DNA of 64,000 nucleotides. It comes from JAOZHU01 sp964632845 (lineage in GTDB: Archaea > Thermoproteota > Bathyarchaeia > Bathyarchaeales > Bathycorpusculaceae). The translations under genes were made by a program, and so were the position numbers. This document shows, piece by piece, positions 23,772-32,743 of the stretch; position 1 is the first letter of the stretch; every line of letters begins with the position of its first letter. The notes under the pieces are model-generated. The model was not told where the DNA came from. It saw only the letters and a list, made by a program, of their open reading frames with translations, and did no database searches. The stretch is taken from positions 42,818 to 106,817 of the forward strand of contig CAZWDU010000007.1 of assembly GCA_964632845.1 (NCBI GenBank), given 5' to 3'.

Positions 23772-25280
23772 ATGAACAAAACTGTTATCATAGGCATACT
23801 GCTTACAGTCATACTAGTATCCGCAATAGTGATAGGTTACAGTCAAAACTGGTTCCAGCAACCAACCGCAAGCCCCTCGCCATCAGCAACTTCCTCTCCA
23901 ACGCCGACGCCTGAAGCAACGGTAACTCCCTCGCCATCAGCAACTGCCCAACCAACTGCGACCCCTACACCAACTGCCACTACTCAACCAACTGCGACTC
24001 CTCAACCAACAACGGTGGAGGAGCTAAACTTGGTGCTTGAAGTTTACGGAAACGCCAACATGGATGACGCCGTAGACGAAGAAGACATAAGTTACGTAAC
24101 ACAAATAATCACCGGTACTGCGGCTGCTACCCAGTTTGCTGATGCAAACAATGATGGTAAAATCGATGGAAGCGATAATCAACAGATTACAGCCCTCATA
24201 AATGGTTATGCGTCCTACATTGTTCTACTTGACGGCAACGGACAACTCATAACAGTATCGCTTCCAGCAAACAGACTAGTGGTTGAATACAACCAGAACA
24301 CCGAGCTTGTGCTTATCTTGGGCATAGAAGACTTAGTTGTTGGCATAGATGCAGGTGTTGAGCCAGTCAAGGACCTGTTCTACCCAGACAACCCAGACAT
24401 CGTTTCAGTGGGCCAAATGAGTTCACCCGACTACGAAGCAGTTCTTAATCTTAACCCGACTACGCTTCTGACTTTTACAGCCGCTACCACTGACAAAGCT
24501 GAGCATCTGCCAGGTGTAGATGTAGTTTACTTAGGTTTATACAACCCCAACGTTACGAACCCTGAAGCTTCCAGCGTCATGCAAGGCATTCTCAAGGCAG
24601 GCTACATCTTCAACAAAGTTCCCCGAGCAACAGAATACGCAAACTGGATACTTGACCTGACATCCACCATCAATGAAAAAGTAAACACCATCCCAGAAGA
24701 CCAAAGAAAAACCGTGATGATAACCAACTGCCCAACCCTCAGTAGCACACCCAAAGCTTACACTGCACTGGATACTTTGGGGCAAGCATGCATCTTAGCT
24801 GGAGGCGAAAACATAGCGGCTTCGCTTACTGGTAAATCAATAACCATCGATACGGAATTTATAGTTGACCAAGACCCCGACTCCATTTTCCTCCACACCG
24901 TACGGTACACCTACGGCGGAGGCGCCATGGAGCCCGAACAGGGCATTGACGCTACCGACCCTTCAGGCATGCAGACCCAACTAGGCCAGTACATTTCTCA
25001 ACCTGGCTTTGAAAACCTCACCGCGGTCCAAAACGGTCAGGTCTACTTAATCGCAGGCGACTTCCGAAACAACGCAATGGGCGGCACCTTAGGCGCAGTC
25101 TACATGGCAAAAGTTCTATATCCCGATGTCTTCGCAGATTTTAACCCGCAGGAAATACATGAAGAATATCTAACCTACTTCTTAGGTTTAGATTACGACT
25201 TGGACACAGAAGGCGTCTTCCTCTACCCATACATTACCGTTGATGGCGACGTAGTAGGCATACCTAACGGAGCAGCTTAA
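23772..25280 (+). CDS. ABC importer substrate-binding protein with a dockerin-like calcium module
   Basis: The protein has about 502 residues. An N-terminal membrane anchor (VIIGILLTVILVSAIVI) is followed by a Thr/Pro/Ser-rich stalk (about 30-80). A dockerin type I-like pair of calcium loops follows (about 95-150; GNANMDDAVDEEDI and DANNDGKIDGSDN). The rest is a FecB/BtuF-like periplasmic-binding domain (about 155-495) with RLVVEYNQNTELVLIL, IDTEFIVDQDPD and VYLIAGDFRNNAMGG. It should catch the ligand outside the cell and deliver it to the FecCD permease. The ATG at 23772 is preferred because GGTGA lies just upstream. Confidence 0.87.
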   Translation: MNKTVIIGILLTVILVSAIVIGYSQNWFQQPTASPSPSATSSPTPTPEATVTPSPSATAQPTATPTPTATTQPTATPQPTTVEELNLVLEVYGNANMDDAVDEEDISYVTQIITGTAAATQFADANNDGKIDGSDNQQITALINGYASYIVLLDGNGQLITVSLPANRLVVEYNQNTELVLILGIEDLVVGIDAGVEPVKDLFYPDNPDIVSVGQMSSPDYEAVLNLNPTTLLTFTAATTDKAEHLPGVDVVYLGLYNPNVTNPEASSVMQGILKAGYIFNKVPRATEYANWILDLTSTINEKVNTIPEDQRKTVMITNCPTLSSTPKAYTALDTLGQACILAGGENIAASLTGKSITIDTEFIVDQDPDSIFLHTVRYTYGGGAMEPEQGIDATDPSGMQTQLGQYISQPGFENLTAVQNGQVYLIAGDFRNNAMGGTLGAVYMAKVLYPDVFADFNPQEIHEEYLTYFLGLDYDLDTEGVFLYPYITVDGDVVGIPNGAA

Positions 25281-25361
25281 AAATGGCAACAAAAACTTTT
25301 CCCTTCCCCGTTTTATTTTTTTAATTAAACCATAGCGCTTACCCTAAAGGTTTGTTAGAGA

Positions 25362-26060
25362 ATGGCATGCATCATAGATTGGTGTCAAATCAGACAAAAT
25401 ACGTTATTGTACTCTCAGAGAATTGAATTGTATAACCCAAGTTACTGGGATAAAGAAGCCTGCACTGTCAACGACAACATGCCGCATTGGGCAGAACTAA
25501 CAAAGAAGCAACTCAGAAAATTGCCTCTTTCCAAAGAGTTAACACTTCTTGATGTAGGTGCAGGTACTGGTCGAATGACGCTACCGATGGCTAAACGCGT
25601 CAAGCACATTACTGCACTGGAGCCTTCGGAAAAATTGCTTGCTATCCTTAAAGAAAACGCACTTAAACAGCATATTTTCAACATTTATTATGTTAACAAA
25701 TCCTTGGAAGATTTGGATTCATCCACTAAGTACGATTTGGTTGTTGCGTCTTTTTCGCTGTTCATGTTTGACATTAAAGCGGCGCTGCTGAAAATGGATG
25801 CTTTGGCAAATAAGGGTGTGTTTCTTTTTCTTTCGGCGTCGCCGTGGATAGATGAGTCAATACAAAAAGCGGTTTATGGCCTTTCCAACCACTGGTCGGA
25901 CTTCATTTTCATTTACAACATCCTCTACGAAGCGGGAATATTCGCCAACGTTGAAATATGTGACTTCACCGTTAAGCAAAGTCACATGAATTTTGAGGAT
26001 GCGACATCAAAATTGATGCAGATTTACCGCATACCGCAAGAGAAAAAAACCAATCGCTGA
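25362..26060 (+). CDS. Class I SAM-dependent methyltransferase in the ABC operon
   Basis: A 232-residue Rossmann methyltransferase: motif I LTLLDVGAGTGRMTLPMA near residue 61, motif II acidic end TALEPSEK, and LVVASFSLFMF as motif IV. The gene lies between the binding protein and the FecCD permease of one importer, with 82 and 40 bp gaps, so it is likely co-expressed. Genes of this type beside such importers may modify the chelate or a corrinoid after import; the acceptor is unknown. The N-terminal 45 residues (WCQIRQNTLLY, YNPSYWDKEA) form a family-specific cap. Confidence 0.8.
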   Translation: MACIIDWCQIRQNTLLYSQRIELYNPSYWDKEACTVNDNMPHWAELTKKQLRKLPLSKELTLLDVGAGTGRMTLPMAKRVKHITALEPSEKLLAILKENALKQHIFNIYYVNKSLEDLDSSTKYDLVVASFSLFMFDIKAALLKMDALANKGVFLFLSASPWIDESIQKAVYGLSNHWSDFIFIYNILYEAGIFANVEICDFTVKQSHMNFEDATSKLMQIYRIPQEKKTNR

Positions 26061-26099
26061 GTATCTTCGCAAGCATTTGGTAGAAGAAAAAGGAAAACT

Positions 26100-27218
26100 A
26101 TGGAGCACACGAAAAAAGAAGGCCGCAGCCCTATGGTGGACAAAAACACAGTAACACTACCTGAAAAAAGTGATGCTGAAGAAGAGAAACGCAAGTACCG
26201 AAAACTAGCCGCCCGACGAGTCCTCTTTTTGGGTGTCTGTTTGGTGCTGCTTTTTATAGTTGTAGGAGTTGCTTTAGCCATCGGTTCTGCCAACATGACT
26301 TTTTTGGATGCCTACTCAGCAATTTTTGCGAGGGCGTTTCCTAACTGGTTCCATACTGAACCTCTGTGGGATACGGTGGTTTGGACTCTGCGTATGCCCC
26401 GCATTTTACTGGCGGTTTTTGCTGGAGCTATCTTAGCTATGAGTGGAGCTATGACTCAGGATACGCTGCTTAATCCTCTCGCTACTCCTTACACATTAGG
26501 TATCTCCGCAGGTGCAGGTTTAGGTGCAGCCATAGGCATAATCTTAGGTGCAGGCTTTTTAGAAGGACAATTTATGGTCATCGGCAACGCTTTTGTGTTC
26601 TCGTTAGTGCCTATTGTGGTTGTGCTATTGGCTAGGCGCAGGGGTGCTTCGCCTGAAATGATGATTTTGGCTGGTGTGGCTATGGCGTACCTTTTTAACG
26701 CTTGCATCACGATTCTGGAATACTTCGCAGAATCTGACGCCTTGTCGCGAACGGTGTTTTGGATGATAGGCGACCTTACAAACGCGTATTGGTGGCAGCT
26801 TCCCTACGTGTTTGGCATGCTAGTAATCACTGCAATAGTCAACGTTAAACTCGCATGGGACGTCAACATTATGAAGATGGGTGATGACACAGCCAAAAGC
26901 TTAGGCGTGGAGGTGGACCGCTCCCGAAAAATCGTTTTAGTTACCGCTTGCCTCTCCACAGCGACTATTGTGAGCTTCACAGGAGCTATCGGCTTCATAT
27001 GCTTACTCGCCCCGCACATCTGCCGTGCCGTCATAGGCGGAGACGAGCGGTTCCTAGTAGTGTCTTCAGCTCTCTTCGGCGCAATTCTCCTGTTGTTCGC
27101 AGACATCGTGGCTAGACGCATAATTGCGCCCATAGTACTGCCCGTAGGCGCCATAACCGCGTTCCTAGGCGGGCCTCTATTGTTATACTTGCTGGTGAGA
27201 AAGAAAAAAACTCAGTGA
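26100..27218 (+). CDS. FecCD family ABC transporter permease
   Basis: A 372-residue permease with a 40-residue hydrophilic N-terminus and about ten membrane helices. Family markers are LRMPRILLAVFAGAILAMSGAMTQ, NPLATPYTLGISAGAGLGAA and the cytoplasmic coupling loop AKSLGVEVDRSRK. GFICLLAPHICRAVIGGDERF and GAITAFLGGPLLLYLL close it. It forms the translocation channel with the ATPase encoded divergently at 22871 and receives ligand from the dockerin-bearing binding protein. The ATG start is at 26100. Confidence 0.9.
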   Translation: MEHTKKEGRSPMVDKNTVTLPEKSDAEEEKRKYRKLAARRVLFLGVCLVLLFIVVGVALAIGSANMTFLDAYSAIFARAFPNWFHTEPLWDTVVWTLRMPRILLAVFAGAILAMSGAMTQDTLLNPLATPYTLGISAGAGLGAAIGIILGAGFLEGQFMVIGNAFVFSLVPIVVVLLARRRGASPEMMILAGVAMAYLFNACITILEYFAESDALSRTVFWMIGDLTNAYWWQLPYVFGMLVITAIVNVKLAWDVNIMKMGDDTAKSLGVEVDRSRKIVLVTACLSTATIVSFTGAIGFICLLAPHICRAVIGGDERFLVVSSALFGAILLLFADIVARRIIAPIVLPVGAITAFLGGPLLLYLLVRKKKTQ

Positions 27219-27330
27219 CAACATTCTGTGACCTGAAAAAACTTTACCCAATATAGCCGTCTAAATCCCGCCCAAGAAAGACTCCACTGATTCAGCAGTT
27301 TTCTTTGAGACGGCGGATTTTCAGCGAGTG

Positions 27331-28731
27331 CTATTGGTTTCTTTTCGGTTTTTTTAACAGAGCCACGGCGATTAGCGGTAGTGCTATGACTGCAGCAATA
27401 ACAACGCCGCCGAATACATACAATAAAATTACAGAAACTGCGGAACTGGAATTTTCTGCATCAATAGCCTCAGTGTATTCAGGTAGGCTGATTCGCATTT
27501 CATGTGAGGAATGCGAATAAACAATGTACAAGATTACTTGATTGCCAACAGAAGTTGCAGTGCAGTTGACCAAGACGCCATCCTTGTAGACTTTCCAATC
27601 GGCAGAGTCTTTCAGAAGAGATTTGGAAAGCAGGAATCTAACGTATCCTGTGGTTCCTGATGGACCGCTAACTATGAAGCTGATTTCGTTTGATGTGGAA
27701 TTCAGACTAAGCGACGAAAGCGTAGAGTTGGATTCTGCCATGAACACATCTTCTTTGTTGCCTCGGAGAACGCTGACGTTTTTGACGTTGTACGCGGCAG
27801 AATAGTCTTCATCGCCTTGCCACTCGGCTTTAACCATGAAGTTGCCAGTGGCGGTCGGCATCCAAGAAGCAGAAAAAACGCCGTTGCCATCGGTAGCCAC
27901 TGAAGAAAACGGATTCCATGTCGTAGTACCCGGAATCATGTAGGACAAAAGTATCTGCTTGCCGACTAAAGGCTCGCCCTCAAGAGTCATTAAAACTCCA
28001 TTTAAGTCAAGGATGTATCCAAGCTCAGTTGATTCAGCGCTGGTGCTGATGGACATGTTCGTAGGTTTCGGAGTAAGCGGCATGGAAGTTTGTTCATGCG
28101 AAAGGTAGAGGTCGTCAACGTAAAACGCTCCGGGGTTACCGTTGGAAAAGTGGTACCATGCCACTACGGAGTAGAGAACTATATTCGAGAAATCCCTGTC
28201 CTTAAAATGTGAATGTATAGCTTCTGTCAGGTTTAGGCTGAAGTGGTTCCACGATGAGGCAGTGAAGGGCAACAAAAATCCAAGATACCAGCTGCTGTTG
28301 GCGGTTACGTGCCAGTTATTCCAAGACCATACTGCACCAACTATGAATTCCTGTGTCATCGAAGTTTTGTTATAGAAGTAGTAGTTTATTTGTGCGCTCG
28401 CGCAAAAGGCGTATCCTAAGTTTCCCACGTTTGTAGGGTAAATCCAGCCTTCAGTGTAGAGGATGTCAGTTGCAGGCAGCATCACTGTCTGGTTCAGCAT
28501 ACTATCGTAGGAGTGGTCAGATACGTAAGCTGAATAGGAGCCAGAATGCACGGTGCTATTGCTTATGGAACAGGTTCCATTGACATTAGCCCAACCGTCA
28601 AGGCTACCCTTTTCAAAGTCGTTATTAACTAGCAAGTTGGAACCAGCAGATTGGGCATCAACCTCTAAAATCAACGGCAACGCCGACAACAACAAAACGG
28701 CTAAAAACACTCCAGCAGAAGCGGTCTTCAT
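27331..28731 (-). CDS. Secreted multi-domain surface protein with C-terminal anchor
   Basis: The protein has about 466 residues. A signal peptide ends near SAGSNLL. A jelly-roll carbohydrate-binding-like domain follows (about 35-225; NNDFEKGSLDGWANVN is its typical opening). Next come an Ig-like domain (about 240-330; EPLVGKQILLSY, GVFSASWMPTATGNF) and a beta domain shared with the upstream gene (GTTGYVRFLLSKSLL, YIVYSHSSHEMRISL). A C-terminal helix and KKPKRNQ tail complete it. ATG 28731 follows AAGGA; ATG 28746 is the alternative. It starts right after the neighbour's stop, so the two genes form an operon. Likely an envelope protein; ligand unknown. Confidence 0.7.
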   Translation of the reverse strand: MKTASAGVFLAVLLLSALPLILEVDAQSAGSNLLVNNDFEKGSLDGWANVNGTCSISNSTVHSGSYSAYVSDHSYDSMLNQTVMLPATDILYTEGWIYPTNVGNLGYAFCASAQINYYFYNKTSMTQEFIVGAVWSWNNWHVTANSSWYLGFLLPFTASSWNHFSLNLTEAIHSHFKDRDFSNIVLYSVVAWYHFSNGNPGAFYVDDLYLSHEQTSMPLTPKPTNMSISTSAESTELGYILDLNGVLMTLEGEPLVGKQILLSYMIPGTTTWNPFSSVATDGNGVFSASWMPTATGNFMVKAEWQGDEDYSAAYNVKNVSVLRGNKEDVFMAESNSTLSSLSLNSTSNEISFIVSGPSGTTGYVRFLLSKSLLKDSADWKVYKDGVLVNCTATSVGNQVILYIVYSHSSHEMRISLPEYTEAIDAENSSSAVSVILLYVFGGVVIAAVIALPLIAVALLKKPKRNQ

Positions 28732-28746
28732 CTGATCCTTGCACAT

Positions 28747-30234
28747 TCAGCATCCTCGCCTAGTTTTTCTAAACCAGATGAATAAGCAAGCTGCGGATAT
28801 GAGGCTGGCGGCTGCTATTATGATTGTTGCTTGCCAAATCCAATCTGGAACCACTGAATCGTCTGCAGGGTTTTTCGCTGCGTTTATTGCTACTTGATGG
28901 GTGCTGTGCTGATAAGTGAAAGTTACTATCCATGAATTATCCGTTGAATCTAAATTGTAGTCGATTTGGTTTCCATCTAAGTAGACTTTTATGTTTTCCG
29001 CGTTCGGCATGAAATTTTTGGATATTGTGGCTTTGACGTATCCTGTGGTTCCTGTTGTGCCGTTGACGGTGAAGGTTATTTCTGGAATTGAACTGTTAAA
29101 TGAAAACGCTGAGACTGTGCTGTTTGATTCTATGTTGAAGTTGTTTGAGTCTGGCGTTGGGCTCGCGGTTAGGCTTGGGCTTGGCGTTGCTGATGATTCA
29201 GGGGTGGGCGTTGGCGAGGGCAGTTGTGTTAGCATGTTTGGGTCTGGCATTGCTTGGGGATTAAGCTCAGTTAAGAAGGGAACGAAAGTTATGTTTCCTA
29301 AACTGAAATCGTTTTTGAAGTCATAGATTGACTGGCTGATTGTTTGTGCGTCAGTGGTTCCCCACCAATTCTGGGTAGCATCAACGTTGTTCGTGATGTC
29401 TGTTAAACGGAAATTATGCGCTGTATTACCATAGATGTTGTTGTAAATAATTACGGGTAAAGCAGTGCCTCCATTCCAAATGCAAATTCCATCCGTATTG
29501 TTGGTAATTGTGTTGTTTCTTATAATGGGGCTGGCTGTAGTTGCATGGGGTATTGGAATGCCAATGCCATATACGTTATTGACGATGAGGTTTCTTTCTA
29601 TCAACGGCGTGAAAGAAGAGTTGGTTATGCTTACATACATTGCCTGATAGTTATCGGACAGCACATTCCCAGAAATTGTTGCGTTTGAATTACATACGTC
29701 TAAGCCGTCGCCTCTTATGAAGCGATTATTCAAAATTAGAGGTGCCCCTCCACGTATTTCTACTCGGCAATGGAATGTGTTATTGCTAATTTTCGGAGAT
29801 ACATTCTCAATACATACCCCCGCGGAATTGATGACCGCATTCTCAATTATGCTGCCATTTGCAGTCGTCTCATTCCAATCACTGCTAGATTCCGTAAAAA
29901 TGATTCCTTCAGGACCTCTGCCCTCGTTTAAAAGAATCGGGTCAGTTGCGGTGCCAATTGCCCTTAAGGTACCGTTCACTTGTATGTAGTTGTTACTAAG
30001 ATTTACAGTAACTCCTGCTTCAATCGTTAAAGTTACTCCACTGATTACACCCACTGCCCCTGTAAGCTCGTATGGGCTGTTTGCCTTAGTCCACACAGTA
30101 TCTGACTCTATTATGCCCATGACAGAAGTGGAAGCTCGTGCTATTCCGAAACTGGAACCTGCCAAAACAAGCCCGCTCATAACGGCGATTATTAAGAATG
30201 CACCCCACACATTCTTCTTCACAGTCAATCCCAC
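28747..30234 (-). CDS. Secreted right-handed beta-helix (NosD-like) protein with C-terminal anchor
   Basis: A 495-residue protein. A signal peptide (about 8-35) is followed by a beta-helix (about 45-320) with repeated N-N-T-I/F and I-x-x-N turns such as IRNNTITNNTDGICIWNGG and NWWGTTDAQTI, as in NosD/pectate-lyase-like periplasmic proteins. A Pro/Thr/Ser stalk (about 335-365) precedes a beta domain homologous to the one in the downstream protein (GTTGYVKATISKNFMP, TYQHSTHQVAI). A terminal helix has the basic end FRKTRRGC. Its promoter carries three GTCAAG palindromes, as does the gene at 12868. Start GTG 30234. Sugar-chain or metal binding outside the cell is likely. Confidence 0.75.
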   Translation of the reverse strand: MGLTVKKNVWGAFLIIAVMSGLVLAGSSFGIARASTSVMGIIESDTVWTKANSPYELTGAVGVISGVTLTIEAGVTVNLSNNYIQVNGTLRAIGTATDPILLNEGRGPEGIIFTESSSDWNETTANGSIIENAVINSAGVCIENVSPKISNNTFHCRVEIRGGAPLILNNRFIRGDGLDVCNSNATISGNVLSDNYQAMYVSITNSSFTPLIERNLIVNNVYGIGIPIPHATTASPIIRNNTITNNTDGICIWNGGTALPVIIYNNIYGNTAHNFRLTDITNNVDATQNWWGTTDAQTISQSIYDFKNDFSLGNITFVPFLTELNPQAMPDPNMLTQLPSPTPTPESSATPSPSLTASPTPDSNNFNIESNSTVSAFSFNSSIPEITFTVNGTTGTTGYVKATISKNFMPNAENIKVYLDGNQIDYNLDSTDNSWIVTFTYQHSTHQVAINAAKNPADDSVVPDWIWQATIIIAAASLISAACLFIWFRKTRRGC

Positions 30235-30272
30235 TAAAAATAACCGTGTTGTTTTATGCTAAAAGGATTTTT

Positions 30273-30356
30273 GTCAAGGTTTCTTGACTAAGCGGGCTGT
30301 TTTTAGTCAAATTTTCTTGACAAAACCCGACATCTCCCAAGTCAGGATTTCTTGAC
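30273..30356. promoter_or_regulatory. Second array of three GTCAAG-type palindromes
   Basis: Copies at 30273-30288 (GTCAAGGTTTCTTGAC), 30306-30321 (GTCAAATTTTCTTGAC) and 30341-30356 (GTCAGGATTTCTTGAC) start 33 and 35 bp apart. They lie 39-122 bp upstream of the beta-helix surface protein gene read leftwards. The arrangement mirrors 13560-13654. Downstream of the array the rightward promoter of the methyltransferase gene begins (TTTATAAAAGGGAGGGG near 30383). Nothing else is seen in the 265-bp gap. Confidence 0.65.
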
Positions 30357-30499
30357 AAGAATAATCCTCACAGAAATTCCGCCTTTATAAAAGGGAGGGG
30401 TACGAGTTTGCACACGATAGTTCCTTATCTCAGCAAAAATTAAAAGCAGCATAAGGCGCTCATTAAACTTGTCACCGTGGACAAAAAGGATGTGATGAC

Positions 30500-31279
30500 A
30501 TGTCCAGTGATTTTGCAGAGTACGTGAAACACCTTAACATGGAACAGTTTTTCAGCAAGTTGGGCGTAGCAAACCCTGAAGCACTAGCCAAAAGCGTGCA
30601 GCACTTCACTGCAAAAGAAGGGGAAAAACGCGACGCAATAGTGCAAGGATACTTCGGCGACGAAGGCGTCAATCGAATCGTCGAAGCCATAAATGAACGT
30701 TTGCTTACGCCGCCTACGCTTCGAACAGGTTCGAAGGTGCTGGATGTTGGTGCAGGTTCAGGTTTTTTCACAGCTAAAATCGCCGAAAAAGTAAGTCAAG
30801 CTGTGCCTAACGTTGCTTTCTACGCCATGGACGCTACGCCCGCCATGTTGCTGGCGCTTGCAAAGAAAAAGACAGGCATAACGCCTTTTCTCGGAGTAGC
30901 TGAAAACGTTAAGGCAAGCGTGAAAGAGGCAAGAGCTTACGCGGTGATTCCAGCCAAGTTTGATGCTGCCTTCTCCACTTTGATGTTGCATCACAGCGTT
31001 AACCCTGCGAAAGTCTTCAAAAGCATCAGCCAAGCCTTGACAAAGCACGGCAAAGCCGTAATCCTTGACCTTTGCCTGCACAAGTTTGAGGAGTTCCGAA
31101 CAGAAATGGGTGATGTGCACCTGGGCTTTAGGCTTGGCGATGTCCAGAAAATGGCTAAAACATACTTTGCAACGGTTGAAATTGAGAAACTTCTTGGGAT
31201 ATGCTGCTCGCATTCAGGGCGTTCAGCAGAACTATTCGTGGCGTCAATGCAGGGCGCAACGTTGAAACCAGTTATATAA
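30500..31279 (+). CDS. Class I SAM-dependent methyltransferase (UbiE-like)
   Basis: A 259-residue protein with a helical N-terminal part (about 1-65) and a Rossmann domain: SKVLDVGAGSGFFTAKIAEK (motif I), FYAMDATPAMLLALAKK (motif II) and FDAAFSTLMLHH (motif IV). KHGKAVILDLCLHKFEEF follows as the motif VI region. The substrate is not evident; small-molecule or quinone methyltransferases share this layout. Its promoter TTTATAAAAGGGAGGGGTA resembles the hsp20/dehydrogenase promoter repeat. The start is ATG 30500, with a GGATGTGATG upstream region for ribosome contact. Confidence 0.8.
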   Translation: MSSDFAEYVKHLNMEQFFSKLGVANPEALAKSVQHFTAKEGEKRDAIVQGYFGDEGVNRIVEAINERLLTPPTLRTGSKVLDVGAGSGFFTAKIAEKVSQAVPNVAFYAMDATPAMLLALAKKKTGITPFLGVAENVKASVKEARAYAVIPAKFDAAFSTLMLHHSVNPAKVFKSISQALTKHGKAVILDLCLHKFEEFRTEMGDVHLGFRLGDVQKMAKTYFATVEIEKLLGICCSHSGRSAELFVASMQGATLKPVI

Positions 31280-31320
31280 TTTATATATATATCATCAGGC
31301 AATGAAATACAGATGATAGC

Positions 31321-32040
31321 ATGGCTTTAGACGACCCCGTGACCATAGCAGCAATCGTTTTAGTGGTTACAGTAGCCTGCGGAATCGTCATTTACGCCAT
31401 GAGAAAACGCGGAAAAAAACCAGAAAAACCCGCGGAAAAACCCACAATAGCCTCGGAGCTTGGGTTACCCTTTAAAGTCTCCAAAAGCGTGCAAGCAAAC
31501 GACGCGTCCCAAGCCAAAGACGAACTGCGTATTCTCGACTTGGAAAGAGAAATCCTAAGTGACGCCATAAGACGGCTTTACGAGGCGCATGCAGAAGGCA
31601 AAATCACCGAGCAAGAACGCGAACGCTTAGCTGGAACATACAAAGCGCGAATGATGGCTGTGAAAGACTCGATGGCAAAAGACGAAACCGTCGTAGCATT
31701 GCACGAGTTGGAGGGCATGCAGGAAGACTTGATGCAGCTCTTCAGCGAACGCTTCGGAGAGTTATCCTCTAAAGTAGAGGAGCTGCGCTCAAGAATCGAC
31801 GTAAAACCCATAAAGGAAGTAAAAATAGCTGTGCCAACGCCGCAGCCTGCTTTAGAGGAGGAGGAAGAAGAAGAGGCGGCTGAAGAGAAAGAGGGCGAAG
31901 CGAAACCGACGAAGAAGAAGCGTAAACGACCCGCAGAAAAGTCAAGCGCGAAAACCGAAGCGGAAAAGCGAATAGAGGAAATCAGAAACGAAGTGGAAAA
32001 AGTTTTAGACAAGCTGGGACAGATGGAAATTGAAACCTGA
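31321..32040 (+). CDS. Membrane-anchored coiled-coil protein
   Basis: A 239-residue protein. One N-terminal helix (VTIAAIVLVVTVACGIVIYAM) is followed by a basic segment, a long coiled coil (about 65-165) and a low-complexity acidic/basic tail (EEEEEEEAAEEKEGEAK, then KKKRKRPAEK). A short helix (about 215-238) ends it. A strong TTTATATATATAT promoter lies 25-40 bp upstream. Its 3' end overlaps rpiA by 11 bp, so the two are coupled. The topology suggests a cytoplasmic scaffold tethered to the membrane; no family is recognised. Confidence 0.65.
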   Translation: MALDDPVTIAAIVLVVTVACGIVIYAMRKRGKKPEKPAEKPTIASELGLPFKVSKSVQANDASQAKDELRILDLEREILSDAIRRLYEAHAEGKITEQERERLAGTYKARMMAVKDSMAKDETVVALHELEGMQEDLMQLFSERFGELSSKVEELRSRIDVKPIKEVKIAVPTPQPALEEEEEEEAAEEKEGEAKPTKKKRKRPAEKSSAKTEAEKRIEEIRNEVEKVLDKLGQMEIET

Positions 32041-32743
32041 AAGCGCATGGGTTGAAGAAGCCAAACGCAGAGCAGCTTTAGCCGCAGTGAAGCACGTTAA
32101 AGATGGCTTTGTCGTGGGTTTAGGCAGCGGTAGCACAGCCGCCTACGCAATTGTAGCCTTAGGCGAACGGATACGCCGCGAACGCTTAACCGTGCTGGGT
32201 ATCCCAACGTCCTATCAAGCTTTTCTTTTAGCAGTTGAGCATGGTATTGCGGTAACCACGTTGGAAGAGCATCCAGAGATAGACGTGACTATAGACGGCG
32301 CAGACCAAATAGACCCACAGCTAAACCTGATAAAGGGCATGGGTGCTGCGCTGGCAAGAGAAAAAATCGTGGCTTCCGCCTCAAAGCAGAATATCATTAT
32401 AGCTGATGAAAGCAAGAAAGTCCAAGTTCTCGGCGAAAATAACCATCCTGTTCCCGTGGAAGTTTTGCCTTTCGCATTGTCCATTGTGAAACGCAAAATA
32501 GAGGCAGCTGGTGGCAAAGCTGTTGTGCGGGAAGGCAAAGGCAAACTTGGACCAGTAATAACGGACAACGGCAACGCAGTTATAGACGCTGTTTTTGGGG
32601 CTATAGCTGATGTTGCGAAGCTTGAGCAGAAGCTGAAGATGATTCCGGGTGTGGTGGAAACTGGGCTTTTCGTCGGGTCAACAGACACCGTTTATGTAGG
32701 CACACGTTCTGCTGTTGAGACGCTGGAACGAAAAAGGAAGTAG
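32030..32743 (+). CDS. rpiA: Ribose-5-phosphate isomerase A
   Basis: A 237-residue protein of normal RpiA length with the conserved phosphate-binding GLGSGSTAAYAI, catalytic DVTIDGADQID with paired Asp, and KGMGAALAREKIVA with the Lys and Glu of the active site. VEVLPFA and GVVETGLFVG are at expected positions. It interconverts ribose 5-phosphate and ribulose 5-phosphate, supplying nucleotide precursors in an organism that probably lacks a full pentose phosphate pathway. Start is TTG 32030 inside the end of the upstream gene; an upstream ATG is not available in frame. Confidence 0.92.
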   Translation: MKPESAWVEEAKRRAALAAVKHVKDGFVVGLGSGSTAAYAIVALGERIRRERLTVLGIPTSYQAFLLAVEHGIAVTTLEEHPEIDVTIDGADQIDPQLNLIKGMGAALAREKIVASASKQNIIIADESKKVQVLGENNHPVPVEVLPFALSIVKRKIEAAGGKAVVREGKGKLGPVITDNGNAVIDAVFGAIADVAKLEQKLKMIPGVVETGLFVGSTDTVYVGTRSAVETLERKRK

